Shown: one piece after another, positions 1 to 12,400 of the stretch | Numbering within the stretch: position 1 is the first letter of the stretch | Layout of the letters: every line of letters begins with the position of its first letter | Assembly (NCBI RefSeq): GCF_900104025.1 | Contig: NZ_FNIQ01000002.1 | Span: forward strand, 744,001-808,000 | Direction of reading: 5' to 3' | Length of the DNA stretch: 64,000 bases | Origin: Geodermatophilus sp. DSM 45219 | GTDB lineage: Bacteria > Actinomycetota > Actinomycetes > Mycobacteriales > Geodermatophilaceae | Program-made: the position numbers and the translations under genes | Notes under the pieces: model-generated | What the model was told of the DNA's origin: nothing | The model's database searches: none | Seen by the model: only the letters and a program-made list of their open reading frames with translations

Positions 1-1320
1 GGACTTCTTCGCCAGGCCGTCCTCGAACACGACCATGCTGGCCACCACGTTGGTCTGCTGCACGTGGGAGACGTCGATGCACTCGATCCGCAGCGGCGCG
101 TCGGGCAGCTCGAGGGCCTCCTGCAGCTCGGCGAGCGCCAGCGAGCGCGCGGTGAGGTCGCTCGACCGCTTGACCCGGTGCCGCGCGAAGGCCTCCTTGG
201 CGTTGCGCTCCACCGTCTCCAGCAGGGCGCGCTTGTCACCGCGCTGGGGCACCCGCAGCGAGACCCGGCTGCCGCGCAGCTCGCTGAGCAGCTCCTCGTA
301 GACGTCGGCGTCGTCGGGCAGCTCGGGGACCAGCACCTCCTTGGGCACCGCCTCCCCCGCCTCGCCGATGCCGGTCGCCTCGTCGACGCCGCCGTAGACC
401 TGCAGCAGGAACTGCTCGACGAGCTCGCCGGTGGTGACCTCCTCGACCTTGTCCACGATCCAGCCGCGCTGGCCGCGGACCCGCCCGCCGCGGACGTGGA
501 AGACCTGGACCGACGCCTCCAGCTCGTCCTGCGCGAAGGCGACGACGTCGGCGTCCGTGCCGTCGCCGAGGACGACGGCCTGCTTCTCCATCGCCCGCCT
601 GAGGGCACCGAGGTCGTCGCGCAGCCGGGCGGCCTTCTCGTACTCCATCGCCTCGGCGGCCTCGGCCATCTCCCGCTCGAGGCGGCGGACCATCTGGTCG
701 GTGCGGCCGGCCATGAACTCGCAGAAGCCGTCGACGATCTGCCGGTGCTCCTCGGCGCTGACCCGGCCGACGCACGGCGCGGCGCACTTGCCGATGTAGC
801 CGAGCAGGCAGGGCCGGCCGATCTGCCCGGCGCGCTTGAAGACGCCGGTGGAGCAGGTGCGGGCCGGGAACACGCGGGTGAGGGTGTCGAGGGTCTCGCG
901 GATGGCCCAGGCGTGCGCGTAGGGGCCGAAGTAGCGGACGCCCTTGCGCTTCGGGCCGCGCATCACCTGCAGCCGCGGGTACTCCTCGTTCAGCGTCACG
1001 GCGAGGCTCGGGTAGCTCTTGTCGTCGCGGTAGCGGACGTTGAACCGCGGGTCGAACTCCTTGATCCAGTTGTACTCGAGCTGGAGGGCCTCGACCTCGG
1101 TGCCGACGACGGTCCACTCCACGCTGGACGCCGTCGTCACCATCTGCCGGGTGCGCGGGTGCAGGCCCGCGACGTCGGCGAAGTAGCTGTTCAGCCGCTG
1201 CCGGAGGCTCTTGGCCTTGCCGACGTAGACGACCCGGCCGCCCGGGTCGCGGAACTTGTAGACGCCGGGCGACTCCGGGATGCTGCCGACCGCGGGTCGG
1301 TACGTGGACGGGTCGGGCAT
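1..1320 (-). CDS. uvrC: UvrC, excinuclease ABC subunit C (partial, C-terminus off window)
   Basis: UvrC makes the dual incisions in nucleotide excision repair after UvrA/UvrB load on damaged DNA. The 440 visible residues start [20 protein letters not shown]. The GIY-YIG nuclease signature is visible (GVYKF near residue 19, [14 protein letters not shown] near 30-43). A UVR motif ([12 protein letters not shown]) lies near residue 225, followed by the start of the RNase H-like domain ([20 protein letters not shown]). The reading frame stays open to base 1, so the C-terminal endonuclease end and HhH region are missing only because the window ends. The ATG at 1318-1320 was chosen because it fits the normal N-terminus just ahead of the GIY-YIG domain. 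uvrA and uvrB are in the same window but not in the same operon. Confidence 0.97.
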   Translation of the reverse strand, partial: MPDPSTYRPAVGSIPESPGVYKFRDPGGRVVYVGKAKSLRQRLNSYFADVAGLHPRTRQMVTTASSVEWTVVGTEVEALQLEYNWIKEFDPRFNVRYRDDKSYPSLAVTLNEEYPRLQVMRGPKRKGVRYFGPYAHAWAIRETLDTLTRVFPARTCSTGVFKRAGQIGRPCLLGYIGKCAAPCVGRVSAEEHRQIVDGFCEFMAGRTDQMVRRLEREMAEAAEAMEYEKAARLRDDLGALRRAMEKQAVVLGDGTDADVVAFAQDELEASVQVFHVRGGRVRGQRGWIVDKVEEVTTGELVEQFLLQVYGGVDEATGIGEAGEAVPKEVLVPELPDDADVYEELLSELRGSRVSLRVPQRGDKRALLETVERNAKEAFARHRVKRSSDLTARSLALAELQEALELPDAPLRIECIDVSHVQQTNVVASMVVFEDGLAKKS

Positions 1321-1388
1321 GTACCCCAGGTTAGGTGCGGCGGACGACGGTTCGCCGTCCAGATGACACCGGTGTGGTTCGGCGCTCG

Positions 1389-1420
1389 TCGACTGCCTTT
1401 CGCGCGCGGGAGGCGGTCGA
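1389..1420. terminator. Hairpin after the lipase gene
   Basis: Arms TCGACTGCCT and AGGCGGTCGA flank the sequence TTCGCGCGCGGG. It lies just past the stop of the minus-strand lipase gene. The centre CCTTTCGCGCGCGG is shared with the hairpin at 41297-41343, which suggests a repeated terminator type. No clear U-tract is visible, so the terminator role is inferred. Confidence 0.5.
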
Positions 1421-1426
1421 GCGGTC

Positions 1427-2347
1427 TCAGCCGCCCAGGCGGGCGCCGATCCAGGCGAGCAGGTCGCCGGTGACCTCGTCGCGGTTGGTCTCGTTGAACA
1501 CCTCGTGCCGGGCGTCGGGGTACACCCGCAGCTCGACCGGCAGGCCGCGGTCGCGGAGCAGACCGGCGAGCGCGGTGACCTGACCGGCGTCGACGCCGCC
1601 GACCGGGTCCCGCTGCCCGGCCAGCAGCAGCACCGGCAGCCCGTCGGGCAGCGCGGCGACCGCCTCGGCGGTGGCCGAGTGGACCGCCAGGCCGAAGACC
1701 CCGGCCGCGTAGCCGGTGGTGAGCGGCATGCGGTCGCCGCAGTACGGGTCGGCGAGGTAGGCGTCGACCTCGGCCGGGTCGCGGGAGAGCCAGTCGTACG
1801 GGGTGCGGGCCGGCTCGAAGGCCTGGTTGAAGGCGCCCAGCGCGTCCAGCGGGACGTCGCCGGCGCCGGCCGCGGTGGACGCCTCCAGCGCGGTCACCGA
1901 CTCGGCCAGGTGCGGGGCGACCCCGATGGGGCCGGAGAGCACCAGCCCGGCGAGGTCGCCGCCGTACCGCTCGGCCGCGGCCAGCGCGACGATCGAGCCC
2001 ATCGAGTGCCCCAGCAGCAGCCGGGGGACGCCGGGGTGCTCGGCGGCGGCCACCTGGTGCAGCGCACGGACGTCGTCCAGCAGCGCCTCGGCACCGGCGC
2101 CGTCGCCGAACCGGCCGGCCCCGGTCTGCTCCGCCGTCCGGCCGTGGCCGCGCAGGTCCATCGCGTGCACGGCCAGGCCGCGGGCGGTGAGGGCGGCGGC
2201 CAGCCGGCCGTAGCGGCCGGGGTGCTCGGAGGCGCCGTGCACGACCTGGACGGTGCCCCGGACCTCGCCCCGCGGCAGCCAGCGCCGGTAGACCGGGCGC
2301 ACGTCGTCGAGGGTGTCGAGCCGGTGCAGCTCGCCGGACGTCGTCAT
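1427..2347 (-). CDS. Alpha/beta hydrolase, monoacylglycerol-lipase type
   Basis: A 306-residue serine hydrolase of the Hydrolase_4 (monoacylglycerol lipase/lysophospholipase) type. The nucleophile elbow GHSMGS places the catalytic Ser at residue 115. The oxyanion-side [10 protein letters not shown] motif is typical of the family, and the C-terminal DARHEVFNE supplies the likely catalytic His. There is no signal peptide, so it is expected in the cytoplasm. The ATG at 2345-2347 overlaps the stop of the upstream reductase gene (ATGA), which indicates translational coupling. The joint product may act in lipid turnover, but the substrate is not readable from sequence. Confidence 0.88.
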   Translation of the reverse strand: MTTSGELHRLDTLDDVRPVYRRWLPRGEVRGTVQVVHGASEHPGRYGRLAAALTARGLAVHAMDLRGHGRTAEQTGAGRFGDGAGAEALLDDVRALHQVAAAEHPGVPRLLLGHSMGSIVALAAAERYGGDLAGLVLSGPIGVAPHLAESVTALEASTAAGAGDVPLDALGAFNQAFEPARTPYDWLSRDPAEVDAYLADPYCGDRMPLTTGYAAGVFGLAVHSATAEAVAALPDGLPVLLLAGQRDPVGGVDAGQVTALAGLLRDRGLPVELRVYPDARHEVFNETNRDEVTGDLLAWIGARLGG

Positions 2348-3576
2348 CGGCTCCCCTCCACCTCGTAGGTGTGCCCGGCGGCGCGCAGCCGCTCCACCAG
2401 CACCGGGCCGAGCGCGGTGGCCGGGGTGAGGGAGCCGGTGCGGCCGGGCAGCCGGTCGCCGTCCAGCGCGAGGGCGAGGGCCGTCTCCCCGAGCATGACG
2501 GCGGTGGCGGCGTAGCCCGGGTCGCCCTGGCCCGCGACGGTGGCGCGGTAGCGGCGGCCGCTCTCGGTGGTCGCGTCGACGACCGAGCGGAACCAGCCCC
2601 GGGCCCGGGTCTGCTCGCCGGGGCCGGTGCCCGGATCGGGCAGCACGCGGTCGAGCAGGGCGCGGGTGGGCGGCAGGCTCATCGCGGCGGCGAGGCCGGC
2701 CAGCCCGGCCGTCACCGCGGACGCCGTCACGGCGCCGGGGAGCCCGCGACCGCAGCCCATGACCTCCCCGTAGCGCAGCCCGCGGCCGTACGCCCAGTCC
2801 TGCAGGGCGTTGCTCCGCCGGACGACGCGGGTGTTGAACGGGGCCATGACGAACGGCGCGGTCCACCGGCCGTCCGGGGTGCGCGACGGCGGGCCGGCGT
2901 CCCGCGGCTGGCGGGTGTCGGGCTCGGCGTCGCGGTCGGGGCTCAGCGCGTACGGGTCGCCGGCGAGCCTGCGGGCCGCGGCGTCGCGGCCCATCTCCTC
3001 GAACTGGGCGCGGGCCGAGTCGACGGTGCCGCCGCTGAACCCGCCGCGGGCGGTGGCGACCAGCTGGACGTCCCGCAGCCCGCCGGCGCCGTCGGCCCGC
3101 GCCTGCTCGGCGAGCAGCAGGGCGGACAGGTCGGAGGGGATGGAGTCGTACCCGCAGGCGTGCACGATCCGGGCGCCGGTGTCCCGGGCGACGGCGTCGG
3201 TGCGGTCGATGGCCCGGCGGACGAAGAGCACCTCGCCGGTGAGGTCGGCGTAGTGCGTGCCGGCCCGGGCGCAGGCCTCGACGACCGGCAGGCCGTACCG
3301 CAGGTAGGGCCCGACCGTGGTGGCCAGCACCCGGGTGGAAGCAGCCAGCGCGGCGAGCGAGGCCTCGTCGGTGGAGTCGGCCTCGACCAGCGGCCAGTCC
3401 CGGGCGGCCGCCGGCAGCTCGCCGCGGACCTGCGCGAGCCGGTCGCGCGACCGGCCGGCGAGGGCGACGCGGAGACCGGCCGGGGCGGCTCCGGCCAGGT
3501 AGCCGGCGAGCAGCCGGCCGACGAAGCCGGTGGCGCCGTAGACGACCAGGTCGTGGGTGCGCGCGGGATCGGCCAC
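2344..3576 (-). CDS. Saccharopine dehydrogenase-like NAD(P)-binding oxidoreductase
   Basis: A 410-residue protein with an N-terminal Rossmann fold (DLVVYGATGFVGRLLAGYL) and the GRS motif that follows in saccharopine-dehydrogenase-like and trans-acting enoyl reductase proteins. Mycobacterial relatives act in polyketide lipid and glycolipid metabolism; the actual substrate here is unknown. The motif ACGYDSIPSDL near the middle is typical of this group. The start is GTG at 3574-3576. It lies upstream of, and overlaps by 4 bp, the lipase gene, so the two probably form a two-gene operon. Confidence 0.85.
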   Translation of the reverse strand: MADPARTHDLVVYGATGFVGRLLAGYLAGAAPAGLRVALAGRSRDRLAQVRGELPAAARDWPLVEADSTDEASLAALAASTRVLATTVGPYLRYGLPVVEACARAGTHYADLTGEVLFVRRAIDRTDAVARDTGARIVHACGYDSIPSDLSALLLAEQARADGAGGLRDVQLVATARGGFSGGTVDSARAQFEEMGRDAAARRLAGDPYALSPDRDAEPDTRQPRDAGPPSRTPDGRWTAPFVMAPFNTRVVRRSNALQDWAYGRGLRYGEVMGCGRGLPGAVTASAVTAGLAGLAAAMSLPPTRALLDRVLPDPGTGPGEQTRARGWFRSVVDATTESGRRYRATVAGQGDPGYAATAVMLGETALALALDGDRLPGRTGSLTPATALGPVLVERLRAAGHTYEVEGSR

Positions 3577-3656
3577 CGGGCCATCCTCACCCCGGGGGCG
3601 GCCGCCCGCTCAGCCGGCTGGCGCCCGCCTGCCGAGCCCGTTCCGGCCCGCTGCGG

Positions 3657-3950
3657 TCAGCCGGCCGGACGCGACCGGTGCACCGCACCCGCCCACGGGC
3701 CGCGCGCCGCGATCGCCGCGCCGGCCCGCCGGCCGAGCCGGACCGCGCGCCCGGCCAGCACGAGGGCCGACACCAGGCCCACGCCGCCGGCGAGGAACGC
3801 CACCCCGCCCGGCACCGACCCGCCGGTGACCGCGAGCACCGCGACGGTCACCAGGACGAGCAGCACGACGGTGGACCGCACGCTGGGTGGACCCGTCGGC
3901 GAGCCGCAGTTGGACAGGTCGGGGTCGCAGTCGGGCGTGAGCGCACTCAC
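3657..3950 (-). CDS. Small two-helix membrane protein, unknown function
   Basis: A 97-residue protein with two hydrophobic stretches (VVLLVLVTVAVLAVTG and AFLAGGVGLVSALVLAG), followed by a basic tail (GRRAGAAIAARG). The short N-terminus contains two cysteines (DCDPDLSNCGS). I chose the GTG start at 3948-3950 because GGAGGAGG lies 5-7 nt upstream; longer in-frame starts at 3965 and 3980 lack this. No family was recognised. It sits alone between the reductase operon and uvrA. Confidence 0.6.
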   Translation of the reverse strand: MSALTPDCDPDLSNCGSPTGPPSVRSTVVLLVLVTVAVLAVTGGSVPGGVAFLAGGVGLVSALVLAGRAVRLGRRAGAAIAARGPWAGAVHRSRPAG

Positions 3951-4093
3951 GGGCGCCTCCTCCATCCGGGGACCGCCCACGCCGGCGGGACGGCGTGATG
4001 TCGGTCACACGGAGAGTAGGGCCGGGCTCGCCCTCCGCTCAAGTCCGGGGTGACCCCACGATCGGGGGAGGGCCGGCGACCGGCCCTCCCCCG

Positions 4094-6985
<2,892 letters not shown>

Positions 6986-7020
6986 GTGATCCCTGTCGGT
7001 CGTGCTCGGTGGAGGCCAAG

Positions 7021-7065
7021 CCGGGTGAGGTGCTGCCGTGTGAGGTGCTGCCGGGTGAGGTGCTG
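7021..7065. repeat. Three tandem copies of a 15-bp unit upstream of uvrA
   Basis: The unit CCGGGTGAGGTGCTG occurs at 7021-7035 and 7051-7065, with the one-base variant CCGTGTGAGGTGCTG at 7036-7050. A partial fourth unit follows. The array lies 36-80 bp upstream of the uvrA start codon, in the gap to the amidase stop. It could be a simple minisatellite or a set of protein-binding sites in the uvrA leader. Confidence 0.9.
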
Positions 7066-7124
7066 CGGAGCGGGTCGTGCAGGGGCGGACGGCGCGCGGA
7101 CGCGGCCGGCGGCGGTGCCGGGAC

Positions 7125-8567
7125 TCAGGCGGGTGCGGGGACCGAGGGAGCGGTCGGGTCGAACACCGGTGCGTACCGGCGCCACGGCAGCCGCCGCTCC
7201 AGCTCCCCGGCGGTCCAGAGTAGTCGCCCCTCGCTGCCCGGGGGGCCGGCGAGCTGGACGGCCAGGGGCTGCCCGGAGGGCCGGGTGCCGGCGGGCAGGA
7301 CGAGGGCCGGGAGGCCGGTCAGGTTCCAGGCCGCGGTCCACGGGCCCCAGTGCGCGTCGGCCACCACGTTGGCCAGGAAGGAGCGCTCGTGCCACGGGCG
7401 GGCCGGCAGCGGCGGGCCGGTGGTCACGGGGGTGAGCAGCAGGTCGACGTCGGCGAAGAAGCCGGTGATCCGCTCGCGGAGCCGCTCGGCCGTCCGCGGG
7501 CGGACCAGCCCGGCCGCCCGCACCGCGCGCCCCACGCGGGCGTGCGTGCGGCTGCGCGGCTGGAGGTCGCCGGGCGCGAGACCGAGGTGCGCGGCGTCGT
7601 CGGCGGCGCCGGTCATCCAGCGAGGGAGCGCCGCGGCCGTGGCGGCGAGGTTGCCCGGCGGGTCGCGGCGGACGACGGTGTGCCCGGCCGCGGTGAGGAC
7701 CGCCGCCACCGCGGCGACCGCCGCCCGGGCCGGCCCGTCGGCCCGGGCGCCCGGCACGGGTGAGCGGGTCGAGACCGCGATGCGCAGCGGCCGGCCGGGC
7801 GCCCCGAGCGGAGCCGGCTCCTCCCCCGCCAGCACCGCGTGGGCCACGGCGAGGTCGGCCACGGTGGTGGCCAGCGCACCGTTGACCACCATCCCCGACC
7901 AGTCGTCGGCACCGATGCCGGCGGGCACCACGCCGCGGCCGGGTTTGAGGGTGACCAGACCGCAGGCGGCGGCGGGCAGGCGCAGCGAGCCCAACCCGTC
8001 GTTGCCGTGCGCCAGCGGGACCGCGCCGGAGGCGACCGCCGCCGCGCTGCCACCGGAGCTGCCGGCGGCCGAGCGCGCGGTGTCCCAGGGGTTGCGGGTG
8101 ACGGTGCCCGGGCCGTCGGTGGCGGCGTAGAGGCACAGCTCCGGGACGCGGGTGATGCCCACGACGATGGCGCCGGCCCGGCGCAGCCGGGTGACGACCT
8201 CGTGGTCGCGGGTCTCCACCGGCCCGGTGCGCGCGGCCGAGCCGTCGGTGCAGACCTCCCCGGCCACGGCGACGTTGTCCTTGACCGCGACCGGCACCCC
8301 GGCCAGCGGCATGGCGAAGCGGGTCAGCGCGGTGTCGACGGCGTGCGCCTCGGCGAGGGCCGCCTCGCGCCGGACGACGCGGAACGCCCCGACGCGCGGT
8401 TCGACCTCGTCGAGGTGCGCCAGGTGGGCGCGGACCACCTCGACGGCGGTCACCTCGCCGGACCGGACGAGGGCGGCCAGCTCGGTGGCCGGCCGGCCGA
8501 CCAGCGGGCCGCCGCGGCCGTCGCCGTCCGGCCCGGCGCCGACCCGCAGACCTCCGCTAGCGTCCAT
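7125..8567 (-). CDS. Amidase signature family hydrolase
   Basis: A 480-residue amidase-signature enzyme with the Ser-cisSer-Lys triad visible: Lys96 in VPVAVKDN, the Ser pair in [12 protein letters not shown] (170/171), and the nucleophile Ser194 in [13 protein letters not shown]. The residue before the usual Gly-Gly-Ser is changed (GLGS instead of TGGS). Enzymes of this family hydrolyse amides such as carboxamides, carbamates or Gln in GatA. There are no GatB or GatC partners nearby, so a stand-alone catabolic amidase is more likely than GatA. It is divergent from the MBL hydrolase at 8618. Confidence 0.9.
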   Translation of the reverse strand: MDASGGLRVGAGPDGDGRGGPLVGRPATELAALVRSGEVTAVEVVRAHLAHLDEVEPRVGAFRVVRREAALAEAHAVDTALTRFAMPLAGVPVAVKDNVAVAGEVCTDGSAARTGPVETRDHEVVTRLRRAGAIVVGITRVPELCLYAATDGPGTVTRNPWDTARSAAGSSGGSAAAVASGAVPLAHGNDGLGSLRLPAAACGLVTLKPGRGVVPAGIGADDWSGMVVNGALATTVADLAVAHAVLAGEEPAPLGAPGRPLRIAVSTRSPVPGARADGPARAAVAAVAAVLTAAGHTVVRRDPPGNLAATAAALPRWMTGAADDAAHLGLAPGDLQPRSRTHARVGRAVRAAGLVRPRTAERLRERITGFFADVDLLLTPVTTGPPLPARPWHERSFLANVVADAHWGPWTAAWNLTGLPALVLPAGTRPSGQPLAVQLAGPPGSEGRLLWTAGELERRLPWRRYAPVFDPTAPSVPAPA

Positions 8568-8617
8568 GCCTGGACCGTAACCGCGGCAACCGACACTCCA
8601 CGAACGGGAGGCTGGGG

Positions 8618-9283
8618 ATGAGCTCCGGGGGCTACACGGGCGACGTCGAGGTGGGCGGACCGGCCGACGTCCGGGAGCTGCCGGGGCTGACGATCAGCAA
8701 GCTCGCGGTCAGCGAGATGGCCAACAACGCCTACCTGCTGCGCGACCCGACGACCGGCGAGGCGGTGCTGATCGACGCCGCGGCCGAGCCGGAGGCGCTG
8801 CGCGCCCTCATCGGCGACGCCGACGTCCGGGCCGTCGTCACCACGCACGGGCACTGGGACCACCACCGGGCGCTGCCGGAGGTCGTCGAGGCGACCGGCG
8901 CGGTCACCGTCGCGCACCCGGCCGACGCCGCCGACCTGCCCGTGCCGGTCCAGCGGCCGGTCGAGCACGGCGACACCGTGCGGGTCGGCGGGCAGACGCT
9001 CGAGGTCGTGCACCTGCGCGGCCACACGCCGGGCAGCATCGCGCTGGTCTGGCGCGGCCCCGAGGGCGCCGGGACGCACGTCTTCACCGGCGACAGCCTC
9101 TTCCCCGGCGGGGTGGGCAAGACCTGGTCGGCGGAGGACTTCGCCAGCCTCGTCGACGACGTCGAGGAGCGGCTGTTCGGCGCCCTGCCCGACGACACCT
9201 GGGTCTACCCCGGGCACGGCAAGGACACGACGCTCGGTGCCGAGCGCCCGCACCTCGGCGAGTGGCGCGCCCGCGGCTGGTGA
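8618..9283 (+). CDS. MBL-fold metallo-hydrolase
   Basis: A 221-residue metallo-beta-lactamase fold protein. The metal motif THGHWDHH, the later HLRGHTPGS, the FTGDSLFPGG segment (bridging Asp) and the C-terminal VYPGHGKDT give the full set of metal ligands of the glyoxalase II / hydroxyacylglutathione-hydrolase-like branch. The ATG at 8618 follows GGGAGG. The substrate cannot be assigned. Its promoter must lie in the 50-bp gap shared with the divergent amidase. Confidence 0.9.
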   Translation: MSSGGYTGDVEVGGPADVRELPGLTISKLAVSEMANNAYLLRDPTTGEAVLIDAAAEPEALRALIGDADVRAVVTTHGHWDHHRALPEVVEATGAVTVAHPADAADLPVPVQRPVEHGDTVRVGGQTLEVVHLRGHTPGSIALVWRGPEGAGTHVFTGDSLFPGGVGKTWSAEDFASLVDDVEERLFGALPDDTWVYPGHGKDTTLGAERPHLGEWRARGW

Positions 9284-9497
9284 CCCGACGACGGCTCGCC
9301 GGGTGACGAGGTCGCGCGACCGCGTGCGCGACCGCGCGAGCCCGGGACCCGGCCGGCGCGCCACCGGCGCCCCGCTCCGGTTCGCCTGCGCCCGACCGGG
9401 TAGTGGCCAACCGATGACGGCGTCGAGTGCGACGGCGCCGCCGTTCGGTGCGGTCTGCCCGGTCGACACCGCCCCCACCACCCACGAGGGAAGCGCC

Positions 9498-9746
9498 ATG
9501 ACGATGACGAGCAACGACGCCGCGACCGCGGGCCGGGACATCAAGTCCCACGAGACCACCAGCTTCGCCGACCTCGGCAAGGAGATGTGGACGTACCTGA
9601 CGGGGAAGGGTGCGGCGATCGACTACCAGTTCGTGGACATGATCGTCGAGGTGCCGCGGGAGACCGGCTCCGACGCTCCCCGCGCGACCTGGCGGCTCCA
9701 CGGCACGCTGCGCATCACCACGGCGGAGAACGCCGACCAGGGATGA
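9498..9746 (+). CDS. Small conserved-looking protein, unknown function
   Basis: An 82-residue soluble protein starting MTMTSNDAATAGRD, with a mixed polar core (SFADLGKEMWTYLTGKG). The start at 9498 was chosen because GAGGGAAG lies about 6 nt upstream; earlier in-frame codons have no ribosome site. Its stop overlaps the ATG of the next gene (ATGA at 9743-9746), so the two are coupled. No family was recognised. Confidence 0.65.
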   Translation: MTMTSNDAATAGRDIKSHETTSFADLGKEMWTYLTGKGAAIDYQFVDMIVEVPRETGSDAPRATWRLHGTLRITTAENADQG

Positions 9747-10201
9747 GCTCGGACGGTGCCCGCCTCGACGTGACCGCCGACCTGTCGATCGAGGTCGACG
9801 GCGCGCCCGTGCGGGTCACCGCCGAGGGCGGCGACCTGCGCGTGGTGGCGGCCGACGTCCGCGGCTTCGTGCTGGGCCTGCGGGAGGCGGCGACCGCCCG
9901 GAACGGCACCCGGCCCGGCCGGGCGGACGTCGGCGACCTGGCCGGGGCCCTGGCCGACGCAGGGCTCACCGCCCGGTTGGACTCGCCGTCGCGTTCCGTC
10001 GTCACCCTCGGCGCGGGTGTCGACTCCGCTCTCGGCGGCCTGCTGCTCGGCACCCGGAAGGCCCGGCCCGACGCGCTCGGCATCCTCCGGGCCAGCGGCC
10101 GGGCGCGCTCCGTGGGGGCCGCGGTGACCGGCGCCCTGCTGCTCGGCCTCGCGGTGGTCCGCCGACGGGGACGGGCCGACCGGGGTACGGCGACGAGCTG
10201 A
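9743..10201 (+). CDS. Unknown protein with C-terminal membrane segment, coupled to the gene at 9498
   Basis: A 152-residue protein. The first 120 residues are soluble and acidic (LDVTADLSIEVDGAPVRV, VVAADVRGFVLGL). A single hydrophobic segment (SVGAAVTGALLLGLAVV) follows near the C-terminus and is capped by RRRGRADRG, as in a tail-anchored protein. The ATG overlaps the preceding stop by 4 bp. The two-gene unit is isolated between the MBL hydrolase and the convergent CPBP protease. The function is unknown. Confidence 0.65.
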   Translation: MSSDGARLDVTADLSIEVDGAPVRVTAEGGDLRVVAADVRGFVLGLREAATARNGTRPGRADVGDLAGALADAGLTARLDSPSRSVVTLGAGVDSALGGLLLGTRKARPDALGILRASGRARSVGAAVTGALLLGLAVVRRRGRADRGTATS

Positions 10202-10216
10202 GCGGTCCGGGCAGCC

Positions 10217-10981
10217 TCAGGCGGCCACGGGGCGCGGGTCGTGCACGTCGGCCCGGTCGGCGAACAGCGGCGGCAGGAAGCGCAGCATCAGCGCCGACCA
10301 GGTGACGTGGGTGAGCACCGAGGCCTGGATGCCCCCGGTGACCCGCCGCTGCACCCCGAAGAGCGCCCCCATGACCAGCGAGGCGAGCAGCAGAGCAGGG
10401 TTGCGGGTGGCCGCGGTGGCCAGACCGTAGACCGCGGTCGAGACGACCACCGGACGACCCACGCCGATGGCGGCGTACAGCGCGCCGCGGAAGAAGACCT
10501 CCTCGGCCACGGCGTTGGCCAGGGCCGTCGTCGCCACCAGGGGCGTCGAGCCCTGGTGCGCGTAGCGCAGGACCCGGGTGACCGCCCGGTCGAGGACGGG
10601 CACACGGCGGACCGCCAGGGCCGCGCCGTAGAAGGCGCCGAAGGCGCCGATCCCGAGGACCACCGGTGTCACCACCGGCCGGCGCAGCTGGTGGTCGGGC
10701 GTGAGCATCCACCCCAGGTGCAGCGGACCCGAGGCCAGGCCACCGGTCACCCAGGTGCCCGCGACGGCCATGGTGAGGCCGTAGAAGGCCGGCGACCCGG
10801 GCCTCGTCGACAGCGAGGCCCCGAGCAGCCCAGCGCCTCCCACCGCCACCGCGGCGGTCACGCGCCGGCGGCGGCAGAAGGCCCCGTCGGTCTCCCGGTG
10901 GTCGCGCGGTACGGGCTCGACCAGCCAGCCCGGCAACCGCCCGGCCGCTCGTGCCGGCAGGCCGCTGCGCCGCCGGCTCAC
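10217..10981 (-). CDS. CPBP family intramembrane metalloprotease
   Basis: A 254-residue multi-pass membrane protein of the CAAX protease/bacteriocin-processing (Abi) family. The diagnostic EE160-161/R165 motif (AEEVFFRG) and His225 (VLTHVTWS) are present, with several hydrophobic helices between. Family members are membrane-embedded metalloproteases related to Rce1. The N-terminus is basic and cytoplasmic. The ATG overlaps by 4 bp the stop of the NAD-binding protein gene upstream, so the pair is co-translated. Confidence 0.88.
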   Translation of the reverse strand: MSRRRSGLPARAAGRLPGWLVEPVPRDHRETDGAFCRRRRVTAAVAVGGAGLLGASLSTRPGSPAFYGLTMAVAGTWVTGGLASGPLHLGWMLTPDHQLRRPVVTPVVLGIGAFGAFYGAALAVRRVPVLDRAVTRVLRYAHQGSTPLVATTALANAVAEEVFFRGALYAAIGVGRPVVVSTAVYGLATAATRNPALLLASLVMGALFGVQRRVTGGIQASVLTHVTWSALMLRFLPPLFADRADVHDPRPVAA

Positions 10982-11919
10982 GAGCGGGCGCCGCGCGCGA
11001 GCAGGCCGGCGCGGCGGACGCGTGCCGCGCGCCGGCGGGCCGCGGCCCGCTCACCCAGGGCCACCAGCACCATCTCGTCGTAGTCCATCGGCTCGAAGGG
11101 GACCACCGTGCGGATCGCGTCGTCGGTGACGACCACCTCGTTGATCATCGAGTCGACCAGCGAGCGGCCGGTGGTCACGTCGACATCGGTGACCAGCGCG
11201 AGCCAGCGCGAGGAGAGCCGCGGCGTCAGCAGCGGTACGGGGACGACGAACAGGTGCCTGCCCTGGATGTCGGCCACCCGGCTGAGCATCTGCAGGTAGG
11301 TGAGCACGTCGGGGCCACCGACCTCGAACACCCGGCCCGCGGCGTCGGGCGCCTCGAGGACGCCGACCAGGTACCGGACGACGTCGGCGACGGCGATCGG
11401 TTGAGTGCGGGTGTGCACCCAGCGGGGGGTGACCATCGCCGGCAGGTGCGCCACGAGCTGCCGCGTCATCTCCCACGAGACGCCGCCGTGCCCGACGATG
11501 ATGCCCGCACGCACGGTCGTGACCGGGACACCGGTCGAGGCGAGCAGCCGCTCCACCTGGCGGCGGCTGCGCAGGTGCGCCGAGAGCTCGTCGCCGTCGC
11601 GGCCCAGGCCACCCAGGTACACGATCCGCTCGAGCCCCTCGTCGGCGGCGGCGCGGGCGAAGGTGCGTGCGGCCTCCTCGTCCTTGCGCTGGAAGTCGCG
11701 GTCGCCGAGGGAGTGCACCAGGTAGTAGGCGGCCGTGCAGCCGCGCAGTGCCCGCCGCAGCGACGCCTCGTCGGTGACGTCAGCGGCCACCGGCGTGCCC
11801 GCGCCGTCGTAGTCGTCCGGACGGCGGGTCATGGCGCGCACGTCGTGGCCCGCCTTCACCAGGGCCGGCGCGAGCCGGCCGCCCACGAATCCGGACGCGC
11901 CGGTGAGGAGGAGTTGCAC
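10978..11919 (-). CDS. NAD(P)-binding epimerase/SDR-like protein (NmrA/YbjT type)
   Basis: A 313-residue extended Rossmann protein. The N-terminus VQLLLTGASGFVGGRLAPAL carries the nucleotide-binding GxxGxxG motif. AYYLVHSLG, IVYLGGLG and VTTVRAGIIVGHG are characteristic of the atypical SDR group that contains YbjT and NmrA-like proteins, which often lack the YxxxK dyad. The start is GTG at 11917-11919; no strong Shine-Dalgarno sequence is visible, so a leaderless start is possible. A basic C-terminal tail (RRRAARVRRAGLLARG) follows. It forms an operon with the CPBP protease. Confidence 0.85.
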   Translation of the reverse strand: MQLLLTGASGFVGGRLAPALVKAGHDVRAMTRRPDDYDGAGTPVAADVTDEASLRRALRGCTAAYYLVHSLGDRDFQRKDEEAARTFARAAADEGLERIVYLGGLGRDGDELSAHLRSRRQVERLLASTGVPVTTVRAGIIVGHGGVSWEMTRQLVAHLPAMVTPRWVHTRTQPIAVADVVRYLVGVLEAPDAAGRVFEVGGPDVLTYLQMLSRVADIQGRHLFVVPVPLLTPRLSSRWLALVTDVDVTTGRSLVDSMINEVVVTDDAIRTVVPFEPMDYDEMVLVALGERAAARRRAARVRRAGLLARGARS

Positions 11920-12087
11920 GCGTACCGGGTACCCGGGCGCGCTGACCGGAACCTCGCCGGTCGCCGGGGGCTCCGGTGGCCGAGGCCCTTGCGCGCGCCC
12001 GCGTGGGGGGAGCACGGTTCCCCTCACCCCGGGATCGAGGGGCGGACCGTCGCCGGGATGGCGACCTCTCCGCGCGTGGAGGGCACG

Positions 12088-12375
12088 ATGCACGCGGTCA
12101 TCCGGCACTACAGGGAGAACTCGCCGCTCTTCGACGAGTTGGAGCGGCGGACCGACGAGGTGGAGACGGTGATCCGGAGCGTCTCCGGGTTCGTGGGCTA
12201 CTACCTCGTCCGGACCGAGGACGGCGGGTTCTCCGTCAGCGTCTTCGAGGACGAGGCGGGGACGGACGAATCCGTCCGCGTGGCGGCGGACTGGGTCCGG
12301 CAGAACGTGCCCCACGCTGCGGGGAGTCCCCCCGAGGTCATCGAGGGCAGGGTCGTCCTCCAGATGGGCAGGTAG
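12088..12375 (+). CDS. Small ABM-like (dimeric alpha-beta barrel) protein
   Basis: A 95-residue protein resembling antibiotic biosynthesis monooxygenase domain proteins: MHAVIRHYRENSPLF, then VSGFVGYYLVRTEDGGFSVS and VFEDEAGTDES. The pattern of a strand, a long helix, a G(F/Y) strand and a 'vFed' strand is typical of the fold. The start at 12088 was preferred over 12058 because GGAGGG lies 5 nt upstream. The likely role is a small stress or monooxygenase-like protein; the substrate is unknown. It converges on the winged-helix regulator. Confidence 0.7.
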   Translation: MHAVIRHYRENSPLFDELERRTDEVETVIRSVSGFVGYYLVRTEDGGFSVSVFEDEAGTDESVRVAADWVRQNVPHAAGSPPEVIEGRVVLQMGR

Positions 12376-12400
12376 CCCGCGCTCCGGTCCGGCGCAGCCC

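Noticed and set aside
6986..7124. LexA (SOS) box upstream of uvrA
   Set aside because: No GAAC-N4-GTTC match was found here or directly upstream of uvrB.
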